Positions 8,383 to 17,946 of a stretch of DNA of 64,000 nucleotides are shown piece after piece; position 1 is the first letter of the stretch; every line of letters begins with the position of its first letter. Source of the stretch: Christensenella sp. UBA7703 (GTDB lineage: Bacteria; Bacillota; Clostridia; Christensenellales; CAG-138); the NCBI GenBank assembly GCA_002482505.1, contig DLGD01000036.1, forward strand, positions 1-64,000. Direction: 5' to 3'. Made by a program: the position numbers and the translations under genes. The notes under the pieces are model-generated. The model saw nothing but the letters and a program-made list of their open reading frames with translations, did not search any database and was not told the DNA's origin.

Positions 8383-9783
8383 TTAGCCGAGGTTCGCCTG
8401 CATCGCGTCGCGGACGGAGTCGATGACTTCTTTCACTGTCTTAGAGCCATTGATCGCTTCAACCATTGCCGGCTGGAGAGTTCTGATCACATCGAACATG
8501 TTCGGCGTGTAGTACCACGCGGACTGATGCGTCACATTGGTGTCGAGAGCGACATCCACGATGGCAGTCTTGTAAGCGTCTGCCGGGAGCGCAGCGCGGA
8601 ATGCGCAATCGTCAACCCAGGATTTGAGCAGGGTTTCGTCGGTGTAATAGTTCTGCTTTGTGGGCATCCACCAGCCCGCCATGATCGTGTTCATGCCGTT
8701 TTCTTCACTGTTATACCAGCGGAGGAAATCGGCCGCTTCCTGCGGATGTTTCGTGGTGGCAAATACGCCCGTCGGGCCACCGGTCGCGATGGTCACTTTC
8801 TCTTTCATGTAGGGCAGAACGGCGACGCCGTAGTCGATGCCGTCAAAGCCCGCGCCGCGGAAACCGGTCGCCCACTGACCTTCGGTGCACATTGCAACAT
8901 TGCCGGCGCCAATGGAGCTGGTGAAGCCGTTGTCCTGCGTGCCATCGTTCAATGGAGCTACATTGTCAACAAGGTGCAGGTCGACGACCTTTTGAATAGC
9001 TTCAATCGCTGCGTCGTCAAACACAACAGACTTGCCATCCGGCGAGAAGAAGCTGCCGCCGTTGGAGAGCGCCCAAACTTCGAGCTGCCAGGTGTACTGA
9101 TTGACATAGGCGCCGTACTGGACGATGTTGTCCTTGTTGAACCCGGCATCTCCCGGATGTTTGCCGTTTGCGTCGATCGTCAGCTGCTTGGCAACTTCGA
9201 CGAATTGATCCCAGGTCCAGGCCTGATCCAGAGAGGTCGGCGGATAGGGAATGCCAGCTGCGTCGAACATCGCTTTGTTATACCACAGAGCGAGGACTTC
9301 GTTGGCAGCGGAGTATGCCACGGTCTTGCCGTCATACTTGAACGCCAGATAGTCGAGAGGCAGATTTTCCTGACCGGCATAGATGTCGATGTCCATCAGC
9401 AAGCCATCCTTCGCCCAGCCGATCACGGTGTCTTCCGCGACCATGCCGCAGTCCGGCATTTCGCCGGCCGTCGCCATGGTCTGGAGCTTTTCGTTGTACT
9501 CGTCGCGTCCGATTTGCAGAGCCTGCACGTATACTTTATCCTGCGAGTTGTTGTACACGTCGAGCGTTTTCTGCGTCACTTCCTGCTCAGCGGGATCACC
9601 CCACAGCGAGAACGTGAGCGTAACCTTTTCAGCAGGAGGTGCTTCGGTCGTCTCCGCTGCAGCGGCTTCGGTCGCTTCTGCGGCGGGTGCTTCGGTTGCA
9701 GGTGCTGCGGGTTGTGCGCATGCGAATAGGGCGGAAACCATCATGGCACAGAGCAGCAGAGCAAGTAACTTCTTGGTCTTCAT
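8383..9783 (-). CDS. Extracellular solute-binding lipoprotein of a sugar ABC transporter
   Basis: A 466-residue family 1 (cluster B type) carbohydrate-binding protein. A lipoprotein signal peptide occupies the first 21 residues, with lipobox SALFAC and C22 as the lipidated cysteine. It is followed by a low-complexity Ala/Glu/Thr linker (to about residue 55) that would hold the domain away from the membrane. The mature part begins VTLTFSLWGDPAEQE, typical of sugar-binding proteins. Start: the ATG at 9783 has AAGGGA upstream; an in-frame TTG at 9789 is less likely. It lies 106 bases after the GH127 gene and before the two permeases, so arabino-oligosaccharide capture is the simplest reading. 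Confidence 0.93.
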   Translation of the reverse strand: MKTKKLLALLLCAMMVSALFACAQPAAPATEAPAAEATEAAAAETTEAPPAEKVTLTFSLWGDPAEQEVTQKTLDVYNNSQDKVYVQALQIGRDEYNEKLQTMATAGEMPDCGMVAEDTVIGWAKDGLLMDIDIYAGQENLPLDYLAFKYDGKTVAYSAANEVLALWYNKAMFDAAGIPYPPTSLDQAWTWDQFVEVAKQLTIDANGKHPGDAGFNKDNIVQYGAYVNQYTWQLEVWALSNGGSFFSPDGKSVVFDDAAIEAIQKVVDLHLVDNVAPLNDGTQDNGFTSSIGAGNVAMCTEGQWATGFRGAGFDGIDYGVAVLPYMKEKVTIATGGPTGVFATTKHPQEAADFLRWYNSEENGMNTIMAGWWMPTKQNYYTDETLLKSWVDDCAFRAALPADAYKTAIVDVALDTNVTHQSAWYYTPNMFDVIRTLQPAMVEAINGSKTVKEVIDSVRDAMQANLG

Positions 9784-9895
9784 TTCCAATTCCCTTCCTT
9801 ATGTTTATTTATTATACAGCAACTTCCTGCTGCTGATATAAACCAAAGAGCTGCATTTCTTATTTTCCGGTAATGATTGGAACGATTGCGGCAAA

Positions 9896-11890
9896 CTACA
9901 GCTGCGCCTTCATCCAAACCAACATTTCGCCCGGGTCACGATTGCACCACAGGCAATATGGCACTGCCGTTAAGCTTCCCTTGGCCTTTTCAAACTTCGG
10001 TTTTGCATAGAGTGCGCCGGCCTGCTCTGTTGTGCGAACCAACCGTTCACCATCCAGGCAAAGCGTCGGGAGGTCTCCGGGGAGTTTCGCCAGAGAATCT
10101 CTTCTTTGTATCGCGGCGTTGTAGCCCACAAACACGTTCGCGAGGTTTTTTCCGTTGTCTGCTTCTTCCAGGCAATACACAAACGGCCCGAACATAAGCG
10201 CCAATTTGCCGATATCGGAGCGAACCTGATCGTTTGCAGCAACTAACTCGGGTTCAACCAGAGCACGAAGTGTAAACGTCTGTTCTCCCGCGCGGGAAAC
10301 AGCGAGCACCGCATATCCATTTTCGATCACAGGAGAGATCTCGGTGTCGTCCAGAAGGAAAACAGGTTTTTTCAGGAAAGACGGGACACGGACGCGAACC
10401 GTGAACGGATGCGCACAGGCGCTCTCGACCGTAATGCGTACGCAGCCGTCCTGCATGTAGCTAGAATTCAAATGGATCGTAACGTCGGTTCCTACCATCG
10501 CGGTGTGCAGCTTTGAGGAGATGAATTGATTGATATAGATTGATTTTTCGTCTTCCGAATAGATATATTGCCCGACAGACGCAAGCGTCCGCGCGATATT
10601 CGGCGGGCAACAGGCGCAGGAGAACCATTCCTGGCGAACAGGCTTGACATGCGACATCGACGTGGACGACTTGCAGTTGTCCGGCCAAACCTCCAGCGGA
10701 TTGACATAGAAATATCGATCGCCCTTTGCGGAAATGCCCGCAAGCACGGTGTTGCAGAGCGCGCGCTCCACTACTTCGTAATAGGAAGCATCGCGTGTCA
10801 AGAGATTCATGCGCTGCCCGAACATCATCAATCCAATCGAAGCGCAAGACTCGCAATACATCCGGTCATTGGGCAGATCATAATCGACAGTGAATCGTTC
10901 CAGCAAACCGGAAGAGCCGATCCCGCCCGTGATATACATTCGCTTCGTTGTGATGTTTTCCCATAGGGTCTTGCAGGCCTGCTTCATCTGCTCATCGTCG
11001 CATTCCTTGGCAAGATCCGCCATCGCAGAAAACATATACACCGCGCGTACCGCATGGCCTTCCGCGCTGGTCTGTTCGATCGGCGGCAGATGCGTCTGCG
11101 CATACTCCGCATCATAATGTGAAAACTCTGGAAACAGGCGAAAATCCTTTGTCGTCTCCATCTCGCGAATCAGATAATTGGGTTCTTTTCCGCGTTCGCT
11201 TAAGAAAAACCGCGCAAGATCCAAATATCGATTTTCGCGGGTCACGCGATAGAGCTTCACAAGCGCAAGTTCAATCTCCTGATGTCCCGGATAGCCTTTG
11301 CATTTGCCTTCCTCCGGCCCGAATACGGTTCCGATTAAGTCGGCAAATCGTTTTGCAACGGTAAGCAGCTTTTCAGAGCCGGTCGCATGATAGTAGGCGA
11401 CGGCGGCTTCAATCAGATGCCCCGCGCAATAGAGCTCATGCCCTTCCGCAAGATTCTTCCAGCGCTTTTCCGGATTTGCAATTGTAAAATACGTGTTCAG
11501 ATATCCGTCCGGCTGCTGCGCGCTCGCGATCAGGTCGACCAATTCGTCCGCCTGCTCCTTCAACGCGCCCGCTTTTCCAATTTGAATGCAGTATGCCGCA
11601 GCCTCAAGCCACTTGTACGCATCGGTGTCTTGAAAGACAGCGCCCGAATGCGCCCCTTTCTTTTCCCCCGCGGCGATGCGGAAGTTGTCGATGCAGCTGG
11701 AGACCCGCTCATTGGTCACGCGCCCGTTCAGCGCCTCCCACTGGTCGGAATCCGAGATGTCAACCCGGCCATTCAACGCACCCCATTGATACGGAAGAAT
11801 CGATTCTGCAATCATAGAAACATATCTTCCGAACAGGGAATCCGTAATCTCTATATGCTGGATATTGGATGGGTGCAGTTTGTTTGCCAT
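9896..11890 (-). CDS. GH127 beta-L-arabinofuranosidase
   Basis: A 664-residue enzyme of glycoside hydrolase family 127 (formerly DUF1680). An alpha/alpha-barrel is followed by beta-sandwich domains, and there is no signal peptide, so it acts in the cytoplasm. The zinc/cysteine catalytic set known for this family is visible: E347 and C349 in CESCASIG, and C427 and C428 in CACCPPNIAR. The cysteine pair provides the nucleophile. It removes terminal beta-L-arabinofuranose from imported oligosaccharides. It is the first gene of the minus-strand operon, divergent from a LacI regulator, with AACGTT boxes in the promoter region. AAGGAAGA precedes the ATG by about seven bases. Confidence 0.93.
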   Translation of the reverse strand: MANKLHPSNIQHIEITDSLFGRYVSMIAESILPYQWGALNGRVDISDSDQWEALNGRVTNERVSSCIDNFRIAAGEKKGAHSGAVFQDTDAYKWLEAAAYCIQIGKAGALKEQADELVDLIASAQQPDGYLNTYFTIANPEKRWKNLAEGHELYCAGHLIEAAVAYYHATGSEKLLTVAKRFADLIGTVFGPEEGKCKGYPGHQEIELALVKLYRVTRENRYLDLARFFLSERGKEPNYLIREMETTKDFRLFPEFSHYDAEYAQTHLPPIEQTSAEGHAVRAVYMFSAMADLAKECDDEQMKQACKTLWENITTKRMYITGGIGSSGLLERFTVDYDLPNDRMYCESCASIGLMMFGQRMNLLTRDASYYEVVERALCNTVLAGISAKGDRYFYVNPLEVWPDNCKSSTSMSHVKPVRQEWFSCACCPPNIARTLASVGQYIYSEDEKSIYINQFISSKLHTAMVGTDVTIHLNSSYMQDGCVRITVESACAHPFTVRVRVPSFLKKPVFLLDDTEISPVIENGYAVLAVSRAGEQTFTLRALVEPELVAANDQVRSDIGKLALMFGPFVYCLEEADNGKNLANVFVGYNAAIQRRDSLAKLPGDLPTLCLDGERLVRTTEQAGALYAKPKFEKAKGSLTAVPYCLWCNRDPGEMLVWMKAQL

Positions 11891-11911
11891 GTTGCTGTCT
11901 TCCTTATCATG

Positions 11912-12135
11912 CTAAACGTTTTCTTTATTTAGCGATTATAGATGTGATTTTGCTGACTTTTTGATGTTTTATATTAAACGTTTACTTTGTATCGTTACTA
12001 TACTGCATTCAAAACGAGTTTGTAAAGTGCTTTTTTCAAAATTTCTTTCGATTTCTGCGTGACCCACATAACTTTGACCCGGATAAAATGGAATGCGCCG
12101 TAAATTTCCTTGCTTTTCAGCCATATAACGTTTAA
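11912..12135. promoter_or_regulatory. LacI-type operator boxes in the divergent arabinan promoter region
   Basis: Three boxes centred on AACGTT: CTAAACGTTTTC at 11912-11923, TAAACGTTTA (perfect 10-bp palindrome) at 11975-11984, and ATAACGTTTAA at 12125-12135. Central CG palindromes are typical of LacI-family operators. A TATAAT-like -10 for the GH127 operon lies at 11935-11940 on the minus strand, between the first two boxes. Binding by the adjacent LacI protein is inferred. I see no gene in the 291 bases between 11890 and 12182. Confidence 0.6.
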
Positions 12136-12181
12136 CATGAAAGCAACAGTATTCCTATTTATCGGAGAAAGAGTAGAGTCT

Positions 12182-13225
12182 ATGGCAACAATTCGGGAGA
12201 TTTCGGAGCGCACGGGCGTATCCATCGCAACCGTGAGTAAAGTGCTCAACGAAAAATACGGCGTCAACGCGGAGACCCGGCAACTGGTCATGAGCGCGGC
12301 GCGTGAGCTGAACTATCGCCCAAACCTCAACGCGCGCTATCTCAAAAGCGGGAGAAGCCAAACGCTCGGCATTATCACGGAAGACTTAACCGTATTTAAC
12401 GCGCCCGAAATCGTCGACGGCATAGCCGCGGCTTGCGATGAGGCCGGCTATCATTATATTTTGGGAAACTTGCGGTTTTTCAAGCGATATGGGAACGGAC
12501 CGAAAGACTTGAGCGAGAGCACGGAGCTCGTTCATGGCGTTGTAGACGAAATGCTCAGCAAACAAGTGGACGGCATCATCTATATCGGTTGCCACAGCCA
12601 TGTTGTCGTCTCCCTCTCCGACCATCCGGAACCCAAGTTTGTCTGCGCCTATTGCACCAGTTTGGATTCCTCCATCCCTTCCATCATATATGACGACAAA
12701 AAAGCTGCCTTTGAGGCGACCGAGCGTCTGATCCGTTCCGGCGGGCGAACGATTGGCATGATCTCGGGTCCTTCCGACAGCAGCCACGCCTATAATCGCA
12801 CCCGCGGTCATCAGGAAGCGCTCTTTGCGCACGGCGTGCCATACAATCCGGCGCTGACGGCAGTGGGTGATTGGGGGCGGGACTGCGGTTTCACGCTCGG
12901 CGAACAGCTCATCAAAAGCGGGGCGACGGCGATCTTTGCGCACAACGACCTCATGGCGACCGGCGTGCTGGATTATTGCAATGCAAACGGAATCGAAGTC
13001 GGCAAAGACATCCTGCTGATCGGGTTTGATAACCGCGAAATTTCGACGGTCTGCCGACCGCGGCTCTCCACGGTAGCCCTGCCGCTGTTCGAGATCGGTC
13101 AAAAAGCCGCGCACGTGATGCTGGACATCCTGTCCGGAAAAGACCTGCCGTCCGAACACGAAATCTTGCTGGAGTGTTCCATCATTGAGCGCGAATCGAC
13201 GCTTGGAGATCGAGGGCTCACATGA
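12182..13225 (+). CDS. LacI-family transcriptional regulator
   Basis: A 347-residue regulator. The N-terminal HTH (MATIREISERTGVSIATVSK) and hinge (NLNARYLKSGRSQTLGII) are followed by a periplasmic-binding-protein-like sensor domain that would bind a sugar effector. The start at 12182 is chosen because it places the HTH at the N-terminus and has GGAGAAAGAG upstream; longer in-frame starts add unrelated residues. The stop overlaps the start of the GH51 gene by four bases (ATGA), so the regulator and enzyme are co-translated. It probably controls both the GH127/ABC operon and its own operon through the AACGTT boxes. Confidence 0.93.
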   Translation: MATIREISERTGVSIATVSKVLNEKYGVNAETRQLVMSAARELNYRPNLNARYLKSGRSQTLGIITEDLTVFNAPEIVDGIAAACDEAGYHYILGNLRFFKRYGNGPKDLSESTELVHGVVDEMLSKQVDGIIYIGCHSHVVVSLSDHPEPKFVCAYCTSLDSSIPSIIYDDKKAAFEATERLIRSGGRTIGMISGPSDSSHAYNRTRGHQEALFAHGVPYNPALTAVGDWGRDCGFTLGEQLIKSGATAIFAHNDLMATGVLDYCNANGIEVGKDILLIGFDNREISTVCRPRLSTVALPLFEIGQKAAHVMLDILSGKDLPSEHEILLECSIIERESTLGDRGLT

Positions 13226-14736
13226 CGACGCAAATTCGAATTGACGCACAGGCGCGGATTGCAGCCATAGATGATCGCATCTACAGTTCGTTTATCGAAC
13301 ACATGGGCCGCGCCGTCTATACCGGCATTTATGAACCGGAACACGAGTCTGCGGACGCGTTCGGCTTCCGTCAGGACGTGATGGAGATGATTCGTCCGCT
13401 CAACCTCGCCAATATCCGCTACCCCGGCGGAAACTTTCTTTCCGGTTACAATTGGTTGGACGGAATCGGTCCGAAGGAAGATCGCCCGGTGCGTCCCGAT
13501 CTTGCGTGGTTTGCGCTGGAGCCGAACTTAGTTGGGACCGATGAATTTTTGCAGTGGTGCGAACGTCTCGGTACCTCCGCCATGCTCGGCGTCAATCTCG
13601 GCACCGGCACGCCGCAGAGCGCATGCGATCTGTTGGAATATGTCAATGGCACATTGCCGACGCAATACGCCAACCTTCGGCGCGCAAACGGGCACGCCAA
13701 GCCCTACGGGGTCAAGCTTTGGTGCCTCGGCAACGAAATGGACGGCCCCTGGCAAATCTGCGCAAAAACCGCGGATGAATACGGAAGAATCGCGTGTGAA
13801 TCCGCAAAGATGATGAAGTGGCTGGACCCTTCGATCGAATTGGTCGCATGCGGGAGCTCGTATCGAACCATGCCCACCTTCGGCACATGGGAAAAAACCG
13901 TGCTGGAGCACTGTTACCCGTATATCGATTATCTCTCTTTGCACCAGTATTATCAAAATAACGACGGCGATGTGCCTTCTTTTTTGGCGCGCAGTGTTGA
14001 GATGGATCGCTTCATCCGCGAAGTCGCGGACATCACCCGCGCGGAAAAAGCCCGCAGAGACAGCGACCACGATGTTTTTCTTTCATTTGATGAGTGGAAC
14101 ATCTGGTATCATTTTCAAAGCGAAGGGGTTATCCCGGAAAAATGGACGTTCCCGCGCGCAATTGAGGAGGAACGGTATGACGGAGCGGACGCGCTTCTTG
14201 TCGGCTGCATGATCAACACCTTGCTTCGCAATGCCGATGTCGTCAAGATCGCCTGCCTTGCACAGCTCGTCAACACCATCGCACCGATCATGACCGAACC
14301 CGGCGGAAAAGCATGGGTGCAGACCATCTATTACCCGTTTCTTTACGCGTCAAGGTTTGGACGCGGTACTTCACTCAACATCCTAATCGATTCTCCGGGT
14401 TATGCCTGCAGCGTTGGAGACGCAATCCCCTCTGTCGACGGGGCGGCCACACTCTCCAAGGATGAAAACGAGATTGCACTGTTTCTGGTCAACCGAAGCC
14501 TTACGCAGGAACAGGATTGCGAGATCTCTCTGGCAAATCTGTGCGCAATGCGCGTGATTGAATGCGTTACGCTTTGCGGCTTTTCCGCAGGCAGCAGAAA
14601 TACCGCGGATACCGCCCCCGTTCATCCGGCAGAATTCCATCATTATGCCTCGCGAGACGGTACGCTCCATGTCAATTTGCCAGCATTTTCCTGGACGATG
14701 ATCCGCATCAGGATCGACACTCTCGCGCAGCCATAA
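13222..14736 (+). CDS. GH51 alpha-L-arabinofuranosidase
   Basis: A 504-residue glycoside hydrolase of family 51. The retaining catalytic pair is visible: the acid/base E172 in CLGNEMDGPW and the nucleophile E291 in FDEWNIWYHF. The catalytic TIM barrel is followed by a C-terminal beta-sandwich. There is no signal peptide, so it acts on imported arabino-oligosaccharides in the cytoplasm, complementing the beta-specific GH127 enzyme. It is co-translated with the LacI regulator through an ATGA overlap and followed by a good terminator. Length and motifs match the family. Confidence 0.95.
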   Translation: MTTQIRIDAQARIAAIDDRIYSSFIEHMGRAVYTGIYEPEHESADAFGFRQDVMEMIRPLNLANIRYPGGNFLSGYNWLDGIGPKEDRPVRPDLAWFALEPNLVGTDEFLQWCERLGTSAMLGVNLGTGTPQSACDLLEYVNGTLPTQYANLRRANGHAKPYGVKLWCLGNEMDGPWQICAKTADEYGRIACESAKMMKWLDPSIELVACGSSYRTMPTFGTWEKTVLEHCYPYIDYLSLHQYYQNNDGDVPSFLARSVEMDRFIREVADITRAEKARRDSDHDVFLSFDEWNIWYHFQSEGVIPEKWTFPRAIEEERYDGADALLVGCMINTLLRNADVVKIACLAQLVNTIAPIMTEPGGKAWVQTIYYPFLYASRFGRGTSLNILIDSPGYACSVGDAIPSVDGAATLSKDENEIALFLVNRSLTQEQDCEISLANLCAMRVIECVTLCGFSAGSRNTADTAPVHPAEFHHYASRDGTLHVNLPAFSWTMIRIRIDTLAQP

Positions 14737-14768
14737 CCCCCGTCCGAACCAGAAGAAGCGACCAAAAA

Positions 14769-14803
14769 GCAGACAGCATCCTAACGATGCTGTCCGCTTT
14801 TTT
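14769..14803 (+). terminator. Rho-independent terminator after the GH51 gene
   Basis: Stem GCAGACAGCATC / GATGCTGTCCGC (one mismatch), five-base loop, then TTTTTT, 32 bases after the GH51 stop. Confidence 0.85.
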
Positions 14804-14897
14804 CATGACTGATTGGTTCCGTTGATCCAGGCTTTTTTACTCGTGCCGCTCGTGCCGATCACTCCGTTGATGCGACGCAAGCATGAGCCTGCTTTTC

Positions 14898-15785
14898 TTA
14901 CTCCGCAATCGCCTGTTCCAGCGTGGCGAAGAACAGCTCAGGGTCGTCCGTAATCGGCGAATGCCCTGTTGTTTCGAGCGTGACGAGCTTCGCGCCGGGA
15001 ATCGCGGCAACCGCACCCTCCGCCCAGGCATAGGGAACAACGAGGTCGAGCTTGCCGTGAATCAGCGTGACCGGGCATTGAATCTGCTTGAGCCTTCCAC
15101 TGCCTTCCGCAGAACCGGTCGGCTCATCCGTCATGTTAAACGTCAAGAGCGAATAGTCGATATCCACGAGGTTCTTTTGTCTGAGCATGGCGTCGAGATA
15201 CTGTTCATAATCCGCAACCGGCGGCTGCGCCATGTTGTAGATTACGGCGTTCCAAATGGCGCGCATCATCTCGCGATCGCCTGAAGCATACGCCGCGAGT
15301 ACGGGCGCCACCTGCACCGGATCGTTTTCAATCTCCTCTTTGGTCTTGAGCAGCTCGCTCAAAATCGGCTGTCCGGTCGCATCTTTTTGGAACATCGGGT
15401 ACCCCGTCGGCGGAACCGACTCCACGAGGATCGCTTTCTTGATACGCTTGGGCAGATCCGCCGCCATCTCGAGCGCAACTCCGCCGCCTGTCGACCAGCC
15501 AACGAGCGTGCAGGTGTCGATGCCCGCCTCGTCGAGAAAACGCTCTAAATCTTGCGCCAGTTCGCGGAGGGAGTCAAAACGGCTGTTGTATGTGCTCTCG
15601 CCAAAGCCGCGCAGATCGGGTGCGACGACGTGATAGCGTCCTTCCAGATATGCCATCGTGGTCTGCCAGTGCACGGAAGAGGACATATTGCCGTGAATGA
15701 GCACCACCGTTTCGCCCGCGCCACCGGCGCGATAGGCAAGCGTTTCGTTGCCGATGGAGATTTGTTTCACTTCGTACTGTTTCAT
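14898..15785 (-). CDS. Alpha/beta hydrolase
   Basis: A 295-residue alpha/beta-hydrolase fold protein. It shows the oxyanion-hole motif IHGNMSS at 30-36, nucleophile S98 in GWSTGGG, an acid candidate in GKLDLVVPY, and the catalytic histidine H275 in TTGHSP. A cap region of about 60-70 residues lies between. It resembles esterases, lactonases and C-C hydrolases, and the substrate cannot be told from sequence. It lies 213 bases downstream of the thiolase gene on the same strand and is probably part of the acyl/CoA locus. GAGAGG precedes the start by about nine bases. Confidence 0.88.
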   Translation of the reverse strand: MKQYEVKQISIGNETLAYRAGGAGETVVLIHGNMSSSVHWQTTMAYLEGRYHVVAPDLRGFGESTYNSRFDSLRELAQDLERFLDEAGIDTCTLVGWSTGGGVALEMAADLPKRIKKAILVESVPPTGYPMFQKDATGQPILSELLKTKEEIENDPVQVAPVLAAYASGDREMMRAIWNAVIYNMAQPPVADYEQYLDAMLRQKNLVDIDYSLLTFNMTDEPTGSAEGSGRLKQIQCPVTLIHGKLDLVVPYAWAEGAVAAIPGAKLVTLETTGHSPITDDPELFFATLEQAIAE

Positions 15786-15849
15786 GCTCGTAATCCTCTC
15801 ATATTTGATTCAGAATTGAGTAGATATCTGTGGGTTCTTGCGCTTGAAT

Positions 15850-15873
15850 GAAGCAGGAAAAAGCCTCTGCTTC
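15850..15873 (-). terminator. Weak hairpin between thiolase and hydrolase genes
   Basis: 7-bp stem GAAGCAG / CTGCTTC in the 213-base gap 15786-15998. No T-run follows, so this is at best a weak or processing site. I see nothing else firm in the gap. Confidence 0.25.
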
Positions 15874-15998
15874 GCTTGACGGACAGCAAAACCAGTATAC
15901 TATAATGATTAAGCAGGTTCAGCAGGCAAAACGTTGATTCCGATCTTTTTTATTTGCCGCACCATGTCTTCGCGCGCACAATGCCATTCGTTTTCATC

Positions 15999-17201
15999 CT
16001 AGCAGGCGGTCAATACGACAGCCGTGCCCATTCCGCCGCCGATGCAGAGCGAGGCAAGCCCCATCTCTTCGCCCGCTGCGTGCATGCCGGCAAGCAGGGT
16101 GACGATGATGCGCGCGCCGGAGGCGCCAACCGGATGTCCGAGTGCGATCGCGCCGCCGTTGGGATTTGTGCGCGCAAGCAGTGTTTCTTTGTCCACGCCG
16201 TGCTCTTCCGAAAGAAGCTTGATGACGCCGAGCGACTGCGCGGCAAACGCCTCGTTGAGCTCGATGCGCTGCATATCCGCAAGCGCAAGGTTGCCCATCT
16301 TCAACGCCGCGCGCACGGCGGGCACCGGGCCAAGCCCCATCACGCTCGGCTCAACACCGCCTTGCCCCCAAGCGGTCAACTCCGCCAGCGGGGTCAGATT
16401 GTGTTCCTTTATCGCGCGTTCGGAAGCGATTAGTAGAAATGCCGCGCCGTCGTTGATGCCGGAAGCGTTGCCCGCCGTCACGGTGCCGTCCGCTAAAAAA
16501 GCGGGTTTGAGCGCGGAAAGCTTCTCAAGGCTCGTTTTGCGGTTCGGATATTCGTCTGTATCAAACACGACTTCTTCCTTGCGCACTTTGACCGTGATCG
16601 GCGTAATCTCCGCGCGAAACGCCCCCGCGTCCACCGCGCGAATCGCCTTTTCCTGGGACGCGATGGCAAACGCATCCTGCTCTGCGCGCGTGATGCCATA
16701 TTTTTTTGCGATGTTTTCGGCGGTGATGCCCATGTGGATGTTTTCAAACGCATCCGTCAGCGCATCGTACACCATATGATCGACGATCTCCTTATTCCCC
16801 ATGCGCAACCCCTGCCGCGCACCGGGAAGCAGATAGGGCGCGAGGCTCATGCTCTCCGTGCCGCCCGCAAGATAGAGGTCTCCCGTACCGGAGGCGATGT
16901 TGGCAGCCGCGCTCATCACGGCCTTCATACCGGAGCCGCACGCCATGGAGATGCCCCAGGCGGGCACCTCGACGGGCACGCCCGCAAGGACTGCAACCTG
17001 TCTGGCGACGCCCTGTCCGCAACCCGCGGGTAGGATGTTGCCGACGATGACCTCGTCGAGTTTATCCGCGGACACACCGGCTGTTTTGAGTACATCCCGC
17101 GCAACAGCCGCACCCAGGGCCGGGGCGGTTACGGTGGATAACCCGCCTGCAAACGCGCCGATTGCGCTCCGCTTTGCCGCAACAATGTAGACCTTTTGCA
17201 T
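15999..17201 (-). CDS. Acetyl-CoA acetyltransferase (thiolase)
   Basis: A thiolase of 400 residues that condenses two acyl-CoA molecules or cleaves 3-ketoacyl-CoA. The catalytic residues are present: nucleophile C88 (SMACGSG), NEAF at 316-319, H356 (GHPVGASG) and C386 (CIGGGMG). The ATG at 17201 is preferred because AAGGAG lies six bases upstream; the frame opens 30 bases earlier without a comparable site. It is divergent from a TetR gene 118 bases away. Together with the SDR, CoA-transferase and KAS III-like genes it suggests a beta-oxidation-like or ketone-forming pathway. The direction is not decided by sequence. Confidence 0.95.
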   Translation of the reverse strand: MQKVYIVAAKRSAIGAFAGGLSTVTAPALGAAVARDVLKTAGVSADKLDEVIVGNILPAGCGQGVARQVAVLAGVPVEVPAWGISMACGSGMKAVMSAAANIASGTGDLYLAGGTESMSLAPYLLPGARQGLRMGNKEIVDHMVYDALTDAFENIHMGITAENIAKKYGITRAEQDAFAIASQEKAIRAVDAGAFRAEITPITVKVRKEEVVFDTDEYPNRKTSLEKLSALKPAFLADGTVTAGNASGINDGAAFLLIASERAIKEHNLTPLAELTAWGQGGVEPSVMGLGPVPAVRAALKMGNLALADMQRIELNEAFAAQSLGVIKLLSEEHGVDKETLLARTNPNGGAIALGHPVGASGARIIVTLLAGMHAAGEEMGLASLCIGGGMGTAVVLTAC

Positions 17202-17319
17202 ATGATTCTCCTTTTTCTGTTGCGCATGCAAGCCCGAAGCAAAATCTCCTTGACTTCATGCCGCAAATTGTGTTCTGATTAGTATCGTTAAAACCGTGTC
17301 AAACCCACAGGAGGCCGTT

Positions 17320-17937
17320 ATGCCGAATCCAACGTTTCACAACCTATCGGAAGAAAAAAAGGAACGCATTCTGAACGCCGCAATCAAGGAGTTTCGGGTG
17401 CGCAATGTGCGAGAGGGAAATCTTTCCAATATCGTCAAGGACGCAAAGATTGCCCGCGGCAGCATCTACCAATATTTCCCTTCCAAAGAGGATTTGTATA
17501 TCTATATCTTCGACACCCTGCGCGCCCAGCGTGCGGAGTTTGTTTTCCCCGCCTATGAGCTCTACAAAAAAGCACCGTTTCTAGAGTTTTTTCAGGCGTT
17601 CTATTTACGAGACAGTGAGTTTCTTTTGATGCACCCGGATCATATCGATCTGGGTCAGCAGCTCTACGGCTGCTCTCATCCGGTTTCGCAGGGACTGATT
17701 CGCCAGCAGCAAAACCGCTATCGGGATATGTTTCTCATCGGAATCGAGTATGACAAGCAGCGCGGCTTGATCGACGCAAACGTGGAATCCGCGATTCTTG
17801 CCGATCTTTGCGTGCATTTCGTCACGGATATCTTCATCTTCCAGAGCGTCTACTCCCAGCTCACCATGCAAAACATCCGGCTGCACTGCCAGCAGACGCT
17901 CTTCCTGCTCGAAAACGGAACCAAGCCGCGCCAATAG
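17320..17937 (+). CDS. TetR-family transcriptional regulator
   Basis: A 205-residue regulator. The HTH spans about residues 12-58, with FRVRNVREGNLSNIVKDAKI followed by GSIYQYFPSKEDLY. The C-terminal region resembles the TetR groups that control lipid or acyl metabolism, but I cannot name it. The ATG at 17320 has AGGAGG six bases upstream; an earlier in-frame ATG at 17296 lacks one. It is transcribed away from the thiolase gene and converges on the SDR gene with nine bases between stops. It is the only regulator inside the acyl/CoA locus and so its likely controller. Confidence 0.9.
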   Translation: MPNPTFHNLSEEKKERILNAAIKEFRVRNVREGNLSNIVKDAKIARGSIYQYFPSKEDLYIYIFDTLRAQRAEFVFPAYELYKKAPFLEFFQAFYLRDSEFLLMHPDHIDLGQQLYGCSHPVSQGLIRQQQNRYRDMFLIGIEYDKQRGLIDANVESAILADLCVHFVTDIFIFQSVYSQLTMQNIRLHCQQTLFLLENGTKPRQ

Positions 17938-17946
17938 ACCTGTTTC

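Noticed and set aside
15882..15912. Plus-strand promoter-like sequence TTGACG...TATACTATAAT
   Set aside because: It would transcribe antisense into the thiolase gene with no plus-strand gene downstream; treated as chance.
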